NCBI GenBank assembly: GCA_021770825.1
Contig: JAETQD010000002.1
Coordinates: forward strand, 124,001 to 188,000
Source of the DNA: Clostridium sp.
GTDB taxonomy: Bacteria; Bacillota; Clostridia; Lachnospirales; Lachnospiraceae
Direction: 5' to 3'
DNA: 64,000 bases
Numbering within the stretch: the first letter of the stretch is position 1; the number at the start of each line of letters is the position of its first letter. A program made the translations under genes and the position numbers. Positions 33,669 to 41,882 of this stretch are shown piece after piece. The notes under the pieces were generated by a model, which was given only the letters and a program-made list of their open reading frames with translations, searched no databases and was not told where the DNA came from.

Positions 33669-34796
33669 CTACATAAAGAATCCAAGGACGATGCCGCCGG
33701 CCACTGCCGAAGCCACCTGTCCGGATACGTTTGCGCCGATGGCATGCATTAACAAATGATTGGTGCTGTCCTCTGCCACACCCATCTTCTCAATGACACG
33801 GGCCGACATGGGGAACGCGGAGATACCTGCCGCACCGATCATGGGATTGACCTTTGTCTTTGAGAACAGGTTTAAAAGCTTTGCAAACAGAACGCCGCCC
33901 GCAGTATCAAACACAAAAGCAAAAAGACCAAGGGTCATAATCATCAGTGTCTGCGGTGTTACAAAGTACTCGGCTCTCATGGAGAATGAAATTGTAATGC
34001 CCAAAAGCAAAGTAATCAGGTTCGCCAGCGTACTCTGTGCAGTTTCTGAAAGGCTGTTTAAGGCGCCGCATTCGCGAATCAGATTTCCGAACATCAAAAA
34101 TCCTACTAAGGATACGGAAGCCGGAGCCACAAGACCTGCCACAAAGGTAACGATGATCGGGAAGGCAATTCTTGTGAATCTGCTCACCTTTCCCGGCTGA
34201 TAGGGCATTTTAATGACACGCTCTTTTTTCGTCGTCACTGCTTTTATTACAATCGGCTGGATGATGGGTACCAGTGCCATATAGGAGTAAGCGGCTACGG
34301 CAATGGCTCCGATGTAATTGGATTTTAACACCTGGGACACCAGAATGGAGGTGGGTCCGTCGGCAGCACCGATGATGCCGATGGAAGCCGCATCCCGGAT
34401 ATCAAATCCCATGGCGGCCGCAAGCACGATGGTAAGGAAAATACCAAACTGAGCGGCTGCGCCGAATAAGAACATCTTCGGGTTGGATAACAGCGGTCCG
34501 AAATCGATCATGGCTCCAATACCGATGAACAGAAGAAGCGGAAATGCCTCTGAGGTCTCAATCCCCACCTCAAAGAGCCACTGCACAATTCCGGGCGTTT
34601 CACCCACACCAGACATGACCTGATTCAAGGCACCGCTTAAGGGGATGTTGACAAGTATCGCTCCAAAGCCCATTGGCAGGAGAAGCGCCGGCTCGTAGTC
34701 CTTTTCAATGGCCAGGTAGATCAGTACAATTCCCACTGCGTACATGACCACCTGCTGCCATGTAATTGACAATAAGCCGCTCCACAGAAATTCCAT
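33669..34796 (-). CDS. sodium ion-translocating decarboxylase beta subunit (orphan)
   Basis: The start is the ATG at 34796 (MEFLWSGLLSITWQQ) with GGAGGAATTGTT upstream; in-frame sequence to 34970 is riboswitch RNA. The 375-residue, roughly nine-TM protein is OadB/GcdB/MmdB-like. GIGAMIDFGPLLSNPKMFLFGAAAQ (about 92-116) and SIGIIGAADGPTSIL (138-152, with D146 equivalent to the sodium-site aspartate) are family hallmarks, as is NPMIGAAGISAFPMSARV (about 317-334). Known complexes need alpha and biotin subunits; none is encoded nearby. The leader looks like a manganese riboswitch, so its role may be cation transport rather than decarboxylation. That is inference. Confidence 0.93.
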   Translation of the reverse strand: MEFLWSGLLSITWQQVVMYAVGIVLIYLAIEKDYEPALLLPMGFGAILVNIPLSGALNQVMSGVGETPGIVQWLFEVGIETSEAFPLLLFIGIGAMIDFGPLLSNPKMFLFGAAAQFGIFLTIVLAAAMGFDIRDAASIGIIGAADGPTSILVSQVLKSNYIGAIAVAAYSYMALVPIIQPIVIKAVTTKKERVIKMPYQPGKVSRFTRIAFPIIVTFVAGLVAPASVSLVGFLMFGNLIRECGALNSLSETAQSTLANLITLLLGITISFSMRAEYFVTPQTLMIMTLGLFAFVFDTAGGVLFAKLLNLFSKTKVNPMIGAAGISAFPMSARVIEKMGVAEDSTNHLLMHAIGANVSGQVASAVAGGIVLGFFM

Positions 34797-34861
34797 AACA
34801 ATTCCTCCTTTGATATAAAAAGTATTGACTGGTTTTCGGGAAAAATGCTTTCTTCTGACGC

Positions 34862-34987
34862 AAAAAAGACTTTTTGCAGAAAGTCTTTTCCCTTCTGCAA
34901 AAAGTCTCGTTACCCAAACCGGTATGCATCGCCAGACGTTACCGCCGCGCATGTTGACGATACATTTCAACTACTCCCTTTTTGATT
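34862..34987 (-). promoter_or_regulatory. yybP-ykoY-type manganese riboswitch with expression platform
   Basis: On the minus strand the leader has P1 5' strand CAAAAAG (34984-34978), then GGGAGTAG (34978-34971). Next are ATGTAT/ATGCAT (stem) enclosing the CGTCAACAT internal loop and a GGCG-GTAA-CGTC hairpin, a small TACC/GGTA hairpin, and GAGAC before CTTTTTG (34904-34898), the P1 3' strand. GGGAGUAG, CGUCAA and GAGAC are landmarks of the yybP-ykoY class. A 15-bp terminator (34907-34893 with 34881-34867, then TTTTTT) uses the same CTTTTTG bases, so ligand-stabilised P1 should turn expression on. Confidence 0.82.
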
Positions 34988-34993
34988 AATTAA

Positions 34994-35022
34994 AATATAA
35001 ACGGTACAAAAAAAAATGTCAA
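34994..35022 (-). promoter_or_regulatory. promoter of the riboswitch-controlled operon
   Basis: On the minus strand a perfect TTGACA (35022-35017), a 17-nt spacer of mostly T, and TATATT (34999-34994). Transcription would start near 34987, just before the riboswitch P1 strand. Confidence 0.85.
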
Positions 35023-35029
35023 CAGTTTT

Positions 35030-36304
35030 TTAGTCGTTTTCCGCCCTTTTTTCTTCATCCAGCACGTAAAGATGGATGGTATCAATCCGGTTCCGTTCCA
35101 CCTTATCCACCACAAGGCGCAGGTTCTGGTAAGTCACTTCCTCGCCCTCCTCCGGCAGGTGGTCCAAAAGTCCGATGATGAAGCCGCCGATGGAATCGTA
35201 GTCCTCCGATTCAAGCTGTAAGCCAAGCTGATCGTTGAGATCGTCTAACTTCATGGCGCCTTCCACCACATATTCTTTGGGGTTGATCTTCTTAATCAGG
35301 TCCTCTTCGTCCTCATCGTACTCATCGCGGATTTCCCCCACGATCTCCTCCAGCATATCTTCCAGAGTGATGAGTCCTGCTGTGGCTCCGTATTCATCGA
35401 GAACGATGGCGATATTGTTCTGGGTTTTCCGAAGCTCCACCATGAGCTCTGCGGTTTTCTTAAACTCGTAGGTATACAGAGGCTCTCTTAAGTAGTCCCG
35501 GAGCTTAAACTCTTTCTCATGTTCAATTAAGAGCAGGTCCTTGATGTTGATAATACCGATCACGTTGTCGGTGGTATCCTCATAGACCGGATATCTTGTG
35601 TATTTTTCCTGGCGGAACACCTCTATGACTTCCTCATAGGTGGCATTCACATCAATAAATGTCATATCAATCCGCGGCACCATAATGTCCTTGGCCACAG
35701 AATCACCGAAATCGAACACATTATAGATCATTTTCTTTTCGTCCGATTCGATTACGCCCTCCTCATGGCTCACTTCCACGATGGTACGCAGCTCATCTTC
35801 TGTAATCGCATCCTGCTTCTTGTTGGGATCAATATGAAGCAGAAGCAGAACTCCCAGCGACATTTTATCCACAATAAAAATCACCGGGGTCAATACCTGC
35901 ATGATAAAATAAATGGACTTTGCAGACCGCAGCGCCATGCTCTCTGAGTACAGGGTTGCACTGGTCTTCGGTGTGATTTCACCGAAAATGAGAACCAGAA
36001 GCGTTAATATTCCGGTGGCCAGACCCACATACTTGTCGCCAAAGGCGCGGGTTACGATCACAGTCATAAGAGAAGATGCGGAAATATTCACCACATTGTT
36101 TCCTATGAGAATCGCACTTAACATTTTTGACTGATTATCGAGAATTTTTGTAAGAATCTGCGCCTGGCTCAATCCGGCCTCCGCCAGATTCCTAACCCGG
36201 ATTTTGTTTACCGACATCATCGCAGTCTCCGATGATGAAAAAAATGCTGATAGTGCTAAAAGCCCAATTACAATAAGCATCTGCAGGGCTTGCCCTGAAT
36301 CCAA
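35030..36304 (-). CDS. HlyC/CorC (CNNM) family transporter with CBS domains
   Basis: The start is a TTG at 36304 (translated M-DSGQALQMLIVIGLL), 8 nt after AGGAG; the ATG at 36349 lacks a site. About 424 residues: a DUF21/CNNM membrane domain with three to four TMs (SAFFSSSETAMMSVNKIRVRN and ILIGNNVVNISASSL are signatures), a CBS pair (about 200-320, DIMVPRIDMTFIDV, EYGATAGLITLEDMLEEIVGEI) and a C-terminal CorC_HlyC domain. The family exports magnesium or other divalent cations. It lies upstream of the manganese-riboswitch operon but has its own transcript. Confidence 0.92.
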   Translation of the reverse strand: MDSGQALQMLIVIGLLALSAFFSSSETAMMSVNKIRVRNLAEAGLSQAQILTKILDNQSKMLSAILIGNNVVNISASSLMTVIVTRAFGDKYVGLATGILTLLVLIFGEITPKTSATLYSESMALRSAKSIYFIMQVLTPVIFIVDKMSLGVLLLLHIDPNKKQDAITEDELRTIVEVSHEEGVIESDEKKMIYNVFDFGDSVAKDIMVPRIDMTFIDVNATYEEVIEVFRQEKYTRYPVYEDTTDNVIGIINIKDLLLIEHEKEFKLRDYLREPLYTYEFKKTAELMVELRKTQNNIAIVLDEYGATAGLITLEDMLEEIVGEIRDEYDEDEEDLIKKINPKEYVVEGAMKLDDLNDQLGLQLESEDYDSIGGFIIGLLDHLPEEGEEVTYQNLRLVVDKVERNRIDTIHLYVLDEEKRAEND

Positions 36305-36375
36305 AAAAATCACTCCTATTTCTTTATGTATTTGGCACTGATTGTACAATATACGCCGGGCCGTGTCAACTGTTT

Positions 36376-37047
36376 TTACTCCCTGGCAGAGCGGCGTACC
36401 TGCTCCATGGCCCTCTTTACGGCCGGAATGCTCAAAATCACAACCGTAATCACAGCCTCTGCACCGATATAAGAATAGTTATATGCAATAGGATAAAGTT
36501 TCTCCAGTGTTTTCGGGAAATTTTCCGGCATATATTCCATCCAGTAAAGATATCCGCCCAGGGAATGGAAAGCGCCCCGCATCAGTGCTCCAAACAGATA
36601 TCCCTTTACCAGGCCGTTTTTCGCATTCATGAAAAGCCCTGCCAGCCCCAGAGCCGCAAAGGCAAAAATGTAGTCGCAGCACACCTGGAAACCGGACAGC
36701 ACATAGGGTTCCTGCAAAAACTGTAAAATACCGTAAGCAAGCCCCGCCATGATTCCGGTCTTCACCCCATACCAGTAGCCGATCAGGCACACAAACAGCA
36801 TGCTGCATAAGGTAACGGAACCGCCCCAGGGCATTTTCATGATACGGATATAGGATGTGAGAAATGCCAGTGCAACGGCGGCTGCACAGAATACCAGCTC
36901 CTTTGCCGCCATGGTTTTTCCTTTCTTCCTTCCGCCTCTGGAGGCCAGAACTGCCGCCAGTATCAACAACACCGCTCCGGCGGCCGCAAAAACGCCGTAT
37001 CCGGCTCCTGTCAGCCCGCCTTCTTCTGTCACAAAAAACTGAAACAT
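36376..37047 (-). CDS. thiT: energy-coupled thiamine transporter ThiT
   Basis: The 223-residue protein is the thiamine-binding S component of an ECF importer. It carries the signature YWYGVKTGIMAGLAYGILQFLQEPY (about 91-115), then the aromatic GGYLYWMEYMPENFPK region (about 164-179) that lines the thiamine site in known ThiT. Six TMs are predicted, with an additional N-terminal hydrophobic segment (about 13-35), making it a little longer than usual. CAGGAGG precedes the ATG. I do not see a TPP riboswitch in front of it. The ECF ATPases and T protein are elsewhere. Confidence 0.93.
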   Translation of the reverse strand: MFQFFVTEEGGLTGAGYGVFAAAGAVLLILAAVLASRGGRKKGKTMAAKELVFCAAAVALAFLTSYIRIMKMPWGGSVTLCSMLFVCLIGYWYGVKTGIMAGLAYGILQFLQEPYVLSGFQVCCDYIFAFAALGLAGLFMNAKNGLVKGYLFGALMRGAFHSLGGYLYWMEYMPENFPKTLEKLYPIAYNYSYIGAEAVITVVILSIPAVKRAMEQVRRSARE

Positions 37048-37329
37048 AAAAATTCCTCCTGGAAATCTGTATTTTTTATCATTGGCAACACCTATATTTT
37101 AAATCAACTTTCCCATCATGTCCATGGGTTCGGAGCTTTTTATTCATGTTTCACGAAACCTGTCCGCCCATTCCCTGTATCGCGCTTTTTTGTCCGCCTA
37201 TTGCGGACTCCATATGTAAAAAACGCCAAAATGTCCGTCCAACGCGTAAAAATTCTTGAAAAATCACCCGAAATCGTTTATTCTTAATATAAATACAGGA
37301 CGGAGGTTCCTGACTACGGAGGTGTTACA
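37048..37329 (+). promoter_or_regulatory. divergent thiT/tdh intergenic region with tdh promoter
   Basis: In this 282-nt gap the tdh promoter is clear: TTGAAA (37256-37261), a 17-nt spacer and TATTCT (37279-37284), followed by CGGAGG near the ATG. GTCCGCCTATTGCGGAC (about 37191-37207) forms a small hairpin upstream of it, a possible operator. No CTGAGA-type TPP aptamer sequence and no open frame were found. Confidence 0.6.
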
Positions 37330-38382
37330 ATGAGCAATTCTATGATGTGGGCTTTAGTAAAGGAAAAACCCGAAGAAGGTCTCTGGATGAAGAAGGTTCC
37401 GATTCCGGAAGTCGGACCGAACGACGTGAAAATCAAAATCCATAAGACTGCAATCTGCGGCACAGACGTTCATATTTACCAGTGGAACGACTGGGCACAG
37501 CACACAATTCCCATTGGCCTGACAGCAGGACATGAGTATGTGGGAGAAGTCGTTGAGACAGGAGCCGGCGTACAGGGCTTCCATATTGGAGACCTGGTAT
37601 CCGGTGAAGGCCATATTACCTGCGGAAAATGCCGTAACTGTCTGGAAGGACACAAGGAGAACTGCCGTGATGCCAAAGGCGTGGGCGTAAACAGAAACGG
37701 CGCATTTGCAGAGTATCTTGTAATTCCGGCTTCCAACGTATGGCCCTGCACCCCCAACATTCCCGAGGAAATGTACGCCATCTTTGATCCCTTTGGAAAT
37801 GCCACCCATACCGCGCTTTCCTACGACATGCTGGGTGAGGACGTGCTGATCACCGGCGCCGGCCCCATCGGAATCATGGCAGCCGCAATCGCCAAATTCT
37901 CCGGTGCAAGACACGTGGTAATCACAGACTTAAATAACTACCGTCTGGACCTGGCAAAGAAGTTAGGCGCAACCAGAACCGTAAACTTAAAGGACGAGAA
38001 ATTACAGGATGTCATGAAGGAAATCGGTATGACCGAGGGCTTTGATATCGGACTGGAAATGTCCGGAAGCCAGGCCGGCCTTTCCGATATGATTCATAAC
38101 ATGAAGCACGGCGGAAAGATCGCTCTTCTGGGCTTACAGCGCACCGATGCCGTTGTTGACCTGGAAACCGTAATCTTCAACGGTCTCAACATCCGCGGAA
38201 TCTATGGAAGAAAGGTATGGGATACCTGGTATAAGATGTCCACCATGCTTCAGGCAGGACTGGATATCTCTGCAATCATCACCCACCGCTTCGATATTAA
38301 GGATTACGAGAAGGGCTTTGAGGCCATGATCTCCGGACAGTCCGGAAAGGTTATCTTAGACTGGTCTCATATCAACGATTAA
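37330..38382 (+). CDS. tdh: L-threonine 3-dehydrogenase
   Basis: The 350-residue zinc-dependent medium-chain dehydrogenase oxidises threonine to 2-amino-3-ketobutyrate with NAD+. [19 protein letters not shown] (about 38-56) is diagnostic of Tdh. [10 protein letters not shown] holds the catalytic-zinc Glu, and four cysteines in [15 protein letters not shown] (about 97-111) bind structural zinc. [16 protein letters not shown] (about 173-188) is the NAD site. Kbl, its partner, starts 19 nt downstream with its own AGGAGG. Confidence 0.97.
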   Translation: MSNSMMWALVKEKPEEGLWMKKVPIPEVGPNDVKIKIHKTAICGTDVHIYQWNDWAQHTIPIGLTAGHEYVGEVVETGAGVQGFHIGDLVSGEGHITCGKCRNCLEGHKENCRDAKGVGVNRNGAFAEYLVIPASNVWPCTPNIPEEMYAIFDPFGNATHTALSYDMLGEDVLITGAGPIGIMAAAIAKFSGARHVVITDLNNYRLDLAKKLGATRTVNLKDEKLQDVMKEIGMTEGFDIGLEMSGSQAGLSDMIHNMKHGGKIALLGLQRTDAVVDLETVIFNGLNIRGIYGRKVWDTWYKMSTMLQAGLDISAIITHRFDIKDYEKGFEAMISGQSGKVILDWSHIND

Positions 38383-38401
38383 TTTAGGAAGGAGAACTTA
38401 C

Positions 38402-39598
38402 ATGGCACGCAAAAATGATATTTTAAGCATTTATACAAAAGAAGTGGAATCCATCAAGGAAGCCGGTCTCTTTAAGGGTGAGGCTCCCTTTGTATCCCCC
38501 CAGGGTGCAAGAGTAAAGATGGAAGACGGCAGAGAGCTTCTCTGCATGTGCGCCAACAACTACCTTGGCCTGGGCGACAGCCCCCGTCTGATTGAGGCAG
38601 CCAAGAGAACCTACGATGAAAAGGGCTTCGGTGTGGCTTCCGTTCGTTTCATCTGCGGAACCCAGGATATCCACAAACAGTTGGAAAAGAAGATTTCCGG
38701 CTTCCTCGGAACTGACGACACCATTCTCTACTCCTCCTGCTTCGATGCAAACGGCGGACTGTTTGAGACCATTCTCACAGAAAACGACGCTGTCATCAGC
38801 GATGAATTAAACCATGCATCCATCATCGACGGCGTTCGCCTCTGCAAGGCAAAACGTTACCGCTATAAAAACAACAACATGGAAGATCTGGAAGCACAGC
38901 TCATCGCTGCTGATGCAGCCGGCGCAAGAGTGAAATTGATCGCCACCGACGGCGTGTTCTCCATGGACGGCATCATCTGCAACCTGAAGGGTGTCTGCGA
39001 TCTGGCTGACAAGTACAACGCCCTGGTTATGGTGGACGACAGCCATGCCGTTGGTTTCGTTGGAAAAACAGGACGCGGAACTGCTGAGCACTGCGGCGTT
39101 GAGGGCCGTGTGGACATCATCACCGGAACTCTCGGAAAAGCTCTGGGCGGAGCTTCCGGCGGCTACACCAGCGGACGTAAGGAAATCATCGATCTCCTTC
39201 GTCAGAGAAGCCGTCCATACTTATTCTCCAACTCCCTGGCTCCCGCCATTGCAGGCGCCAGCATCGAAATGTTCAACATGCTGGAAGAAAGCACTGCTCT
39301 CCGTGACCATCTGGAGGAAGTTACTGCTTACTACCGCGCAAAGCTGGTTGAGAACAACTTCGATATCATCCCGGGCACCCATCCCTGCGTACCGATCATG
39401 CTGTACGATGAGAGACTTGCTGTGGAATACGCAAAGAAGATGATGGAAAAGGGCGTTTATGTTGTGGCCTTCTCCTATCCGGTTGTTCCCAAGGGAAGAG
39501 CAAGAATCCGCACCCAGGTATGTGCAAGCCATACAAAAGAGGACATCGATTTCATCATCAAGTGCTTCAAAGAAGTACGGGACGAAATCGGCAAATAA
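38402..39598 (+). CDS. kbl: glycine C-acetyltransferase (2-amino-3-ketobutyrate CoA ligase)
   Basis: The 398-residue PLP enzyme of the alpha-oxoamine synthase family cleaves 2-amino-3-ketobutyrate with CoA to glycine and acetyl-CoA, completing threonine breakdown started by Tdh. [19 protein letters not shown] (about 50-68), [19 protein letters not shown] (about 212-230) and [15 protein letters not shown] (about 242-256, PLP-lysine at about 247) are the expected motifs. A strong terminator follows. Confidence 0.97.
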   Translation: MARKNDILSIYTKEVESIKEAGLFKGEAPFVSPQGARVKMEDGRELLCMCANNYLGLGDSPRLIEAAKRTYDEKGFGVASVRFICGTQDIHKQLEKKISGFLGTDDTILYSSCFDANGGLFETILTENDAVISDELNHASIIDGVRLCKAKRYRYKNNNMEDLEAQLIAADAAGARVKLIATDGVFSMDGIICNLKGVCDLADKYNALVMVDDSHAVGFVGKTGRGTAEHCGVEGRVDIITGTLGKALGGASGGYTSGRKEIIDLLRQRSRPYLFSNSLAPAIAGASIEMFNMLEESTALRDHLEEVTAYYRAKLVENNFDIIPGTHPCVPIMLYDERLAVEYAKKMMEKGVYVVAFSYPVVPKGRARIRTQVCASHTKEDIDFIIKCFKEVRDEIGK

Positions 39599-39612
39599 GA
39601 ACGGCTGTTGCT

Positions 39613-39650
39613 GCCGGAGCTGCCATTGTGCGGCTCCGGCTTTCTTTTTA
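39613..39650 (+). terminator. intrinsic terminator after kbl
   Basis: GCCGGAGC (39613-39620) pairs with GCTCCGGC (39633-39640), followed by TTTCTTTTTATTATTTT. Confidence 0.9.
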
Positions 39651-39657
39651 TTATTTT

Positions 39658-39699
39658 GTTGACTTATCAACGTTCTCTGCATATAATTGACTTATCAAC
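39658..39699 (+). promoter_or_regulatory. promoter and tandem operators of the MarR-ABC operon
   Basis: TTGACT (39659-39664), a 17-nt spacer and TATAAT (39682-39687) form a near-perfect promoter. The dyad GTTGA-CTTA-TCAAC (39658-39671) covers the -35 and is repeated as ATTGA-CTTA-TCAAC (39686-39699) across the end of the -10 and the start site, 28 bp apart. This is an excellent autoregulatory layout for a MarR dimer. Confidence 0.85.
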
Positions 39700-39726
39700 G
39701 ATATTTTTCCCGGGAGGTGCTGTCTT

Positions 39727-40158
39727 ATGGAATCGTCCATGTCCATTTACAGAAGTATACGGCGGCTTTACCGCATGAACCAGAAATATTCCATCGCCAA
39801 TATGGAACACCCGGACCTTACCCCCGCAGAGTTTCAGCTTCTCCGCCACATCGGTTTTCACGGGGAGGTCAGCCAGCGCCATCTGGCTGAGAATTTGAAT
39901 GTGGATAAAGCCATGATCTCCAGAACGCTCCAAAAGCTGGAATCCAAGGGCTATCTGATCCGCAAAGAGGATGAAACCGACGCCCGCTCCAAAAAGGTGC
40001 TGGCCCTTCCTCCGGCTGAGGAAATCCACCTTAAGGGGCGGGGACTTTCCGAGCGCTTTTTTGACGCCCTGACCGAAGAGTTTTCTCCGGAAGAACTGGC
40101 CCTTTTGGAATCTCTTCTGGGGCGGATGGTAAAAAAGGGAAGGGAGATCTGCCTATGA
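39727..40158 (+). CDS. MarR family transcriptional regulator
   Basis: The 143-residue winged-helix protein has LTPAEFQLLRHIGFHGEVSQRHLAENLNVDKAMISRTLQKLESKGYLIRKED (about 35-86), the recognition helix and wing, flanked by dimerisation helices. GGGAGGTGCTGTCTT lies upstream. It overlaps the first ABC gene by 4 nt (ATGA). It probably represses this operon through the dyads at 39658-39699 until an exporter substrate binds. Confidence 0.93.
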   Translation: MESSMSIYRSIRRLYRMNQKYSIANMEHPDLTPAEFQLLRHIGFHGEVSQRHLAENLNVDKAMISRTLQKLESKGYLIRKEDETDARSKKVLALPPAEEIHLKGRGLSERFFDALTEEFSPEELALLESLLGRMVKKGREICL

Positions 40159-41882
40159 AATATGTGCTGCGGTATGTGAAGCCCCATATCCCAACCATGG
40201 TGTTCGGCTTTTCCATCAAGTTCACCGGAACCATCCTGGATCTGATGATTCCCTATATTCTGTCTTACATCATTGACGAGGTTACACCGAAAAACGACAT
40301 CTCCCTGGTGATCCGGTGGGGCCTTGTGATGGCACTCTGTGCCGCCCTGGTGTTACTGTGCAACGTCTGGGCCAACCGGGTGGCATCGGCCGTTTCCAGG
40401 GATACCATTGAAACTCTGCGCCATGACCTGTTCTATAAAATTTCCTACCTTTCCAGCTCCCAGGTGGACGCCTTCACCATCCCCTCCCTGGTGACCAGAA
40501 TGACCACCGACACCTACCATCTGCACCGGACCCTCAACATGATTCAGCGCATGGGCGTGCGTGCCCCCATTCTCATGCTGGGCGGCGTGGTTGTCACCAT
40601 GATGATTGATCCCTATTTGTCGGGGATTCTCTGTTTTCTGATTCCTTTTATGACCATCGTTGTGGTCCGGATAAGCAAAAAAAGCATCCCCATGTTCACC
40701 AAAGCCCAGCAGTCTGCAGATGATATGATACGCGTGGTCAGAGAAAACGCCACCGGAATCCGCGTCATTAAGGCCTTAAGCCGGACCAGCCATGAAATGG
40801 AGCGGTATGATGCGGTCAACAGTCAGTTAAACACCGATGAAACCAGAGCCAACGTCACCATGGCGGCCTCCAGCCCCTTGATTAACCTGCTTTTAAATAC
40901 AGGTCTGGTGGCTGTGATTCTCGTCGGCGCCTGGCGTGTTTCCACCGGAAATATGAAGCCCGGAGCCATTGTGGCCTTTCTCACTTATTTTACCATCATT
41001 TTAAACGCCGTTATGGCCGTTTCCCGTCTCATCACCATGACCTCCAAGGCCATTGCCAGCGCCGGACGTGTGGAGGAGGTTCTCACCACACCGGCGGACA
41101 TGGAAATTCGTACTCCGGATGCTGCGCCGGATGCCGGAAATGGACCAAAACCGCCTCATATTGCATTTGATCATGTGAGCTTTTCCTATAATAAGCGGAT
41201 AAAAAATCTGGATGATATTCATTTTACTCTGGAGCACGGCCAGTCCCTCGGCATCATCGGCCCCACGGGCGCCGGAAAGAGCACCCTGGTCCAGCTTCTT
41301 CTGCGGCTTTACGATGTGGATTGCGGAACCATTTCCATCAATGGACGGGATATCACCACCTTCCCCTTAAAGGAGCTGCGCCAGAAGTTCGGCGTGGTGT
41401 TCCAAAATGATGTTTTGTTTAAGGAATCCCTGCTCCAGAATATTGACATGGGGCGGAATCTTCCCTTATCCCAGATCGATGAGGCCGTTTCTGTGGCCCA
41501 GGCGGCCGGATTCATTGCAGAATCCGGCGGATATGAAAAGGACATTGCAGTGAAGGGTGTCAATCTAAGCGGCGGACAGAAGCAGCGGGTTCTCATATCC
41601 AGAGCCCTGGCCGGGCATCCGGAAATTTTGATTTTAGACGATTCCTCCAGTGCTTTAGACTATAAGACCGATGCGGCGTTCCGCTCTGCCCTGGAGGCAT
41701 CCTTTTCCGGCACCACCACCATCATCATCGCCCAGCGGGTCAGCTCCATCCTGCACTGCGACAAGATTCTGGTGTTGGAGGACGGAATTCCCCTGGGGCT
41801 TGGAACCCATGAGGAGCTTTTGAAAACCTGTTCTGCCTACGGAGAAATTTATGAGATTCAGATGGGAGGTGGGAACGTATGA
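40155..41882 (+). CDS. heterodimeric ABC exporter, subunit with degenerate Walker B
   Basis: The 575-residue half-transporter has six TMs (about 15-300) and an ATPase domain: Walker A GPTGAGKS (about 373-380), signature LSGGQ (about 475-479), Walker B ILILDDSSSALD with Asp in place of the catalytic Glu. In heterodimeric exporters of the TM287/288, LmrCD and BmrCD kind one subunit has this change. Its partner is encoded next with a 4-nt overlap. Substrates are probably drugs or lipophilic compounds, given MarR control. Confidence 0.93.
   Translation: MKYVLRYVKPHIPTMVFGFSIKFTGTILDLMIPYILSYIIDEVTPKNDISLVIRWGLVMALCAALVLLCNVWANRVASAVSRDTIETLRHDLFYKISYLSSSQVDAFTIPSLVTRMTTDTYHLHRTLNMIQRMGVRAPILMLGGVVVTMMIDPYLSGILCFLIPFMTIVVVRISKKSIPMFTKAQQSADDMIRVVRENATGIRVIKALSRTSHEMERYDAVNSQLNTDETRANVTMAASSPLINLLLNTGLVAVILVGAWRVSTGNMKPGAIVAFLTYFTIILNAVMAVSRLITMTSKAIASAGRVEEVLTTPADMEIRTPDAAPDAGNGPKPPHIAFDHVSFSYNKRIKNLDDIHFTLEHGQSLGIIGPTGAGKSTLVQLLLRLYDVDCGTISINGRDITTFPLKELRQKFGVVFQNDVLFKESLLQNIDMGRNLPLSQIDEAVSVAQAAGFIAESGGYEKDIAVKGVNLSGGQKQRVLISRALAGHPEILILDDSSSALDYKTDAAFRSALEASFSGTTTIIIAQRVSSILHCDKILVLEDGIPLGLGTHEELLKTCSAYGEIYEIQMGGGNV

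Noticed and set aside
34797-34970. N-terminal extension of the orphan decarboxylase beta subunit
   Set aside because: The extra 58 codons read through the riboswitch and terminator and do not resemble the family. A strong ribosome binding site marks the ATG at 34796.
37048-37329. A TPP riboswitch for thiT
   Set aside because: Neither the CUGAGA core nor its partner could be found on the minus strand between thiT and tdh, so thiT regulation is left open.
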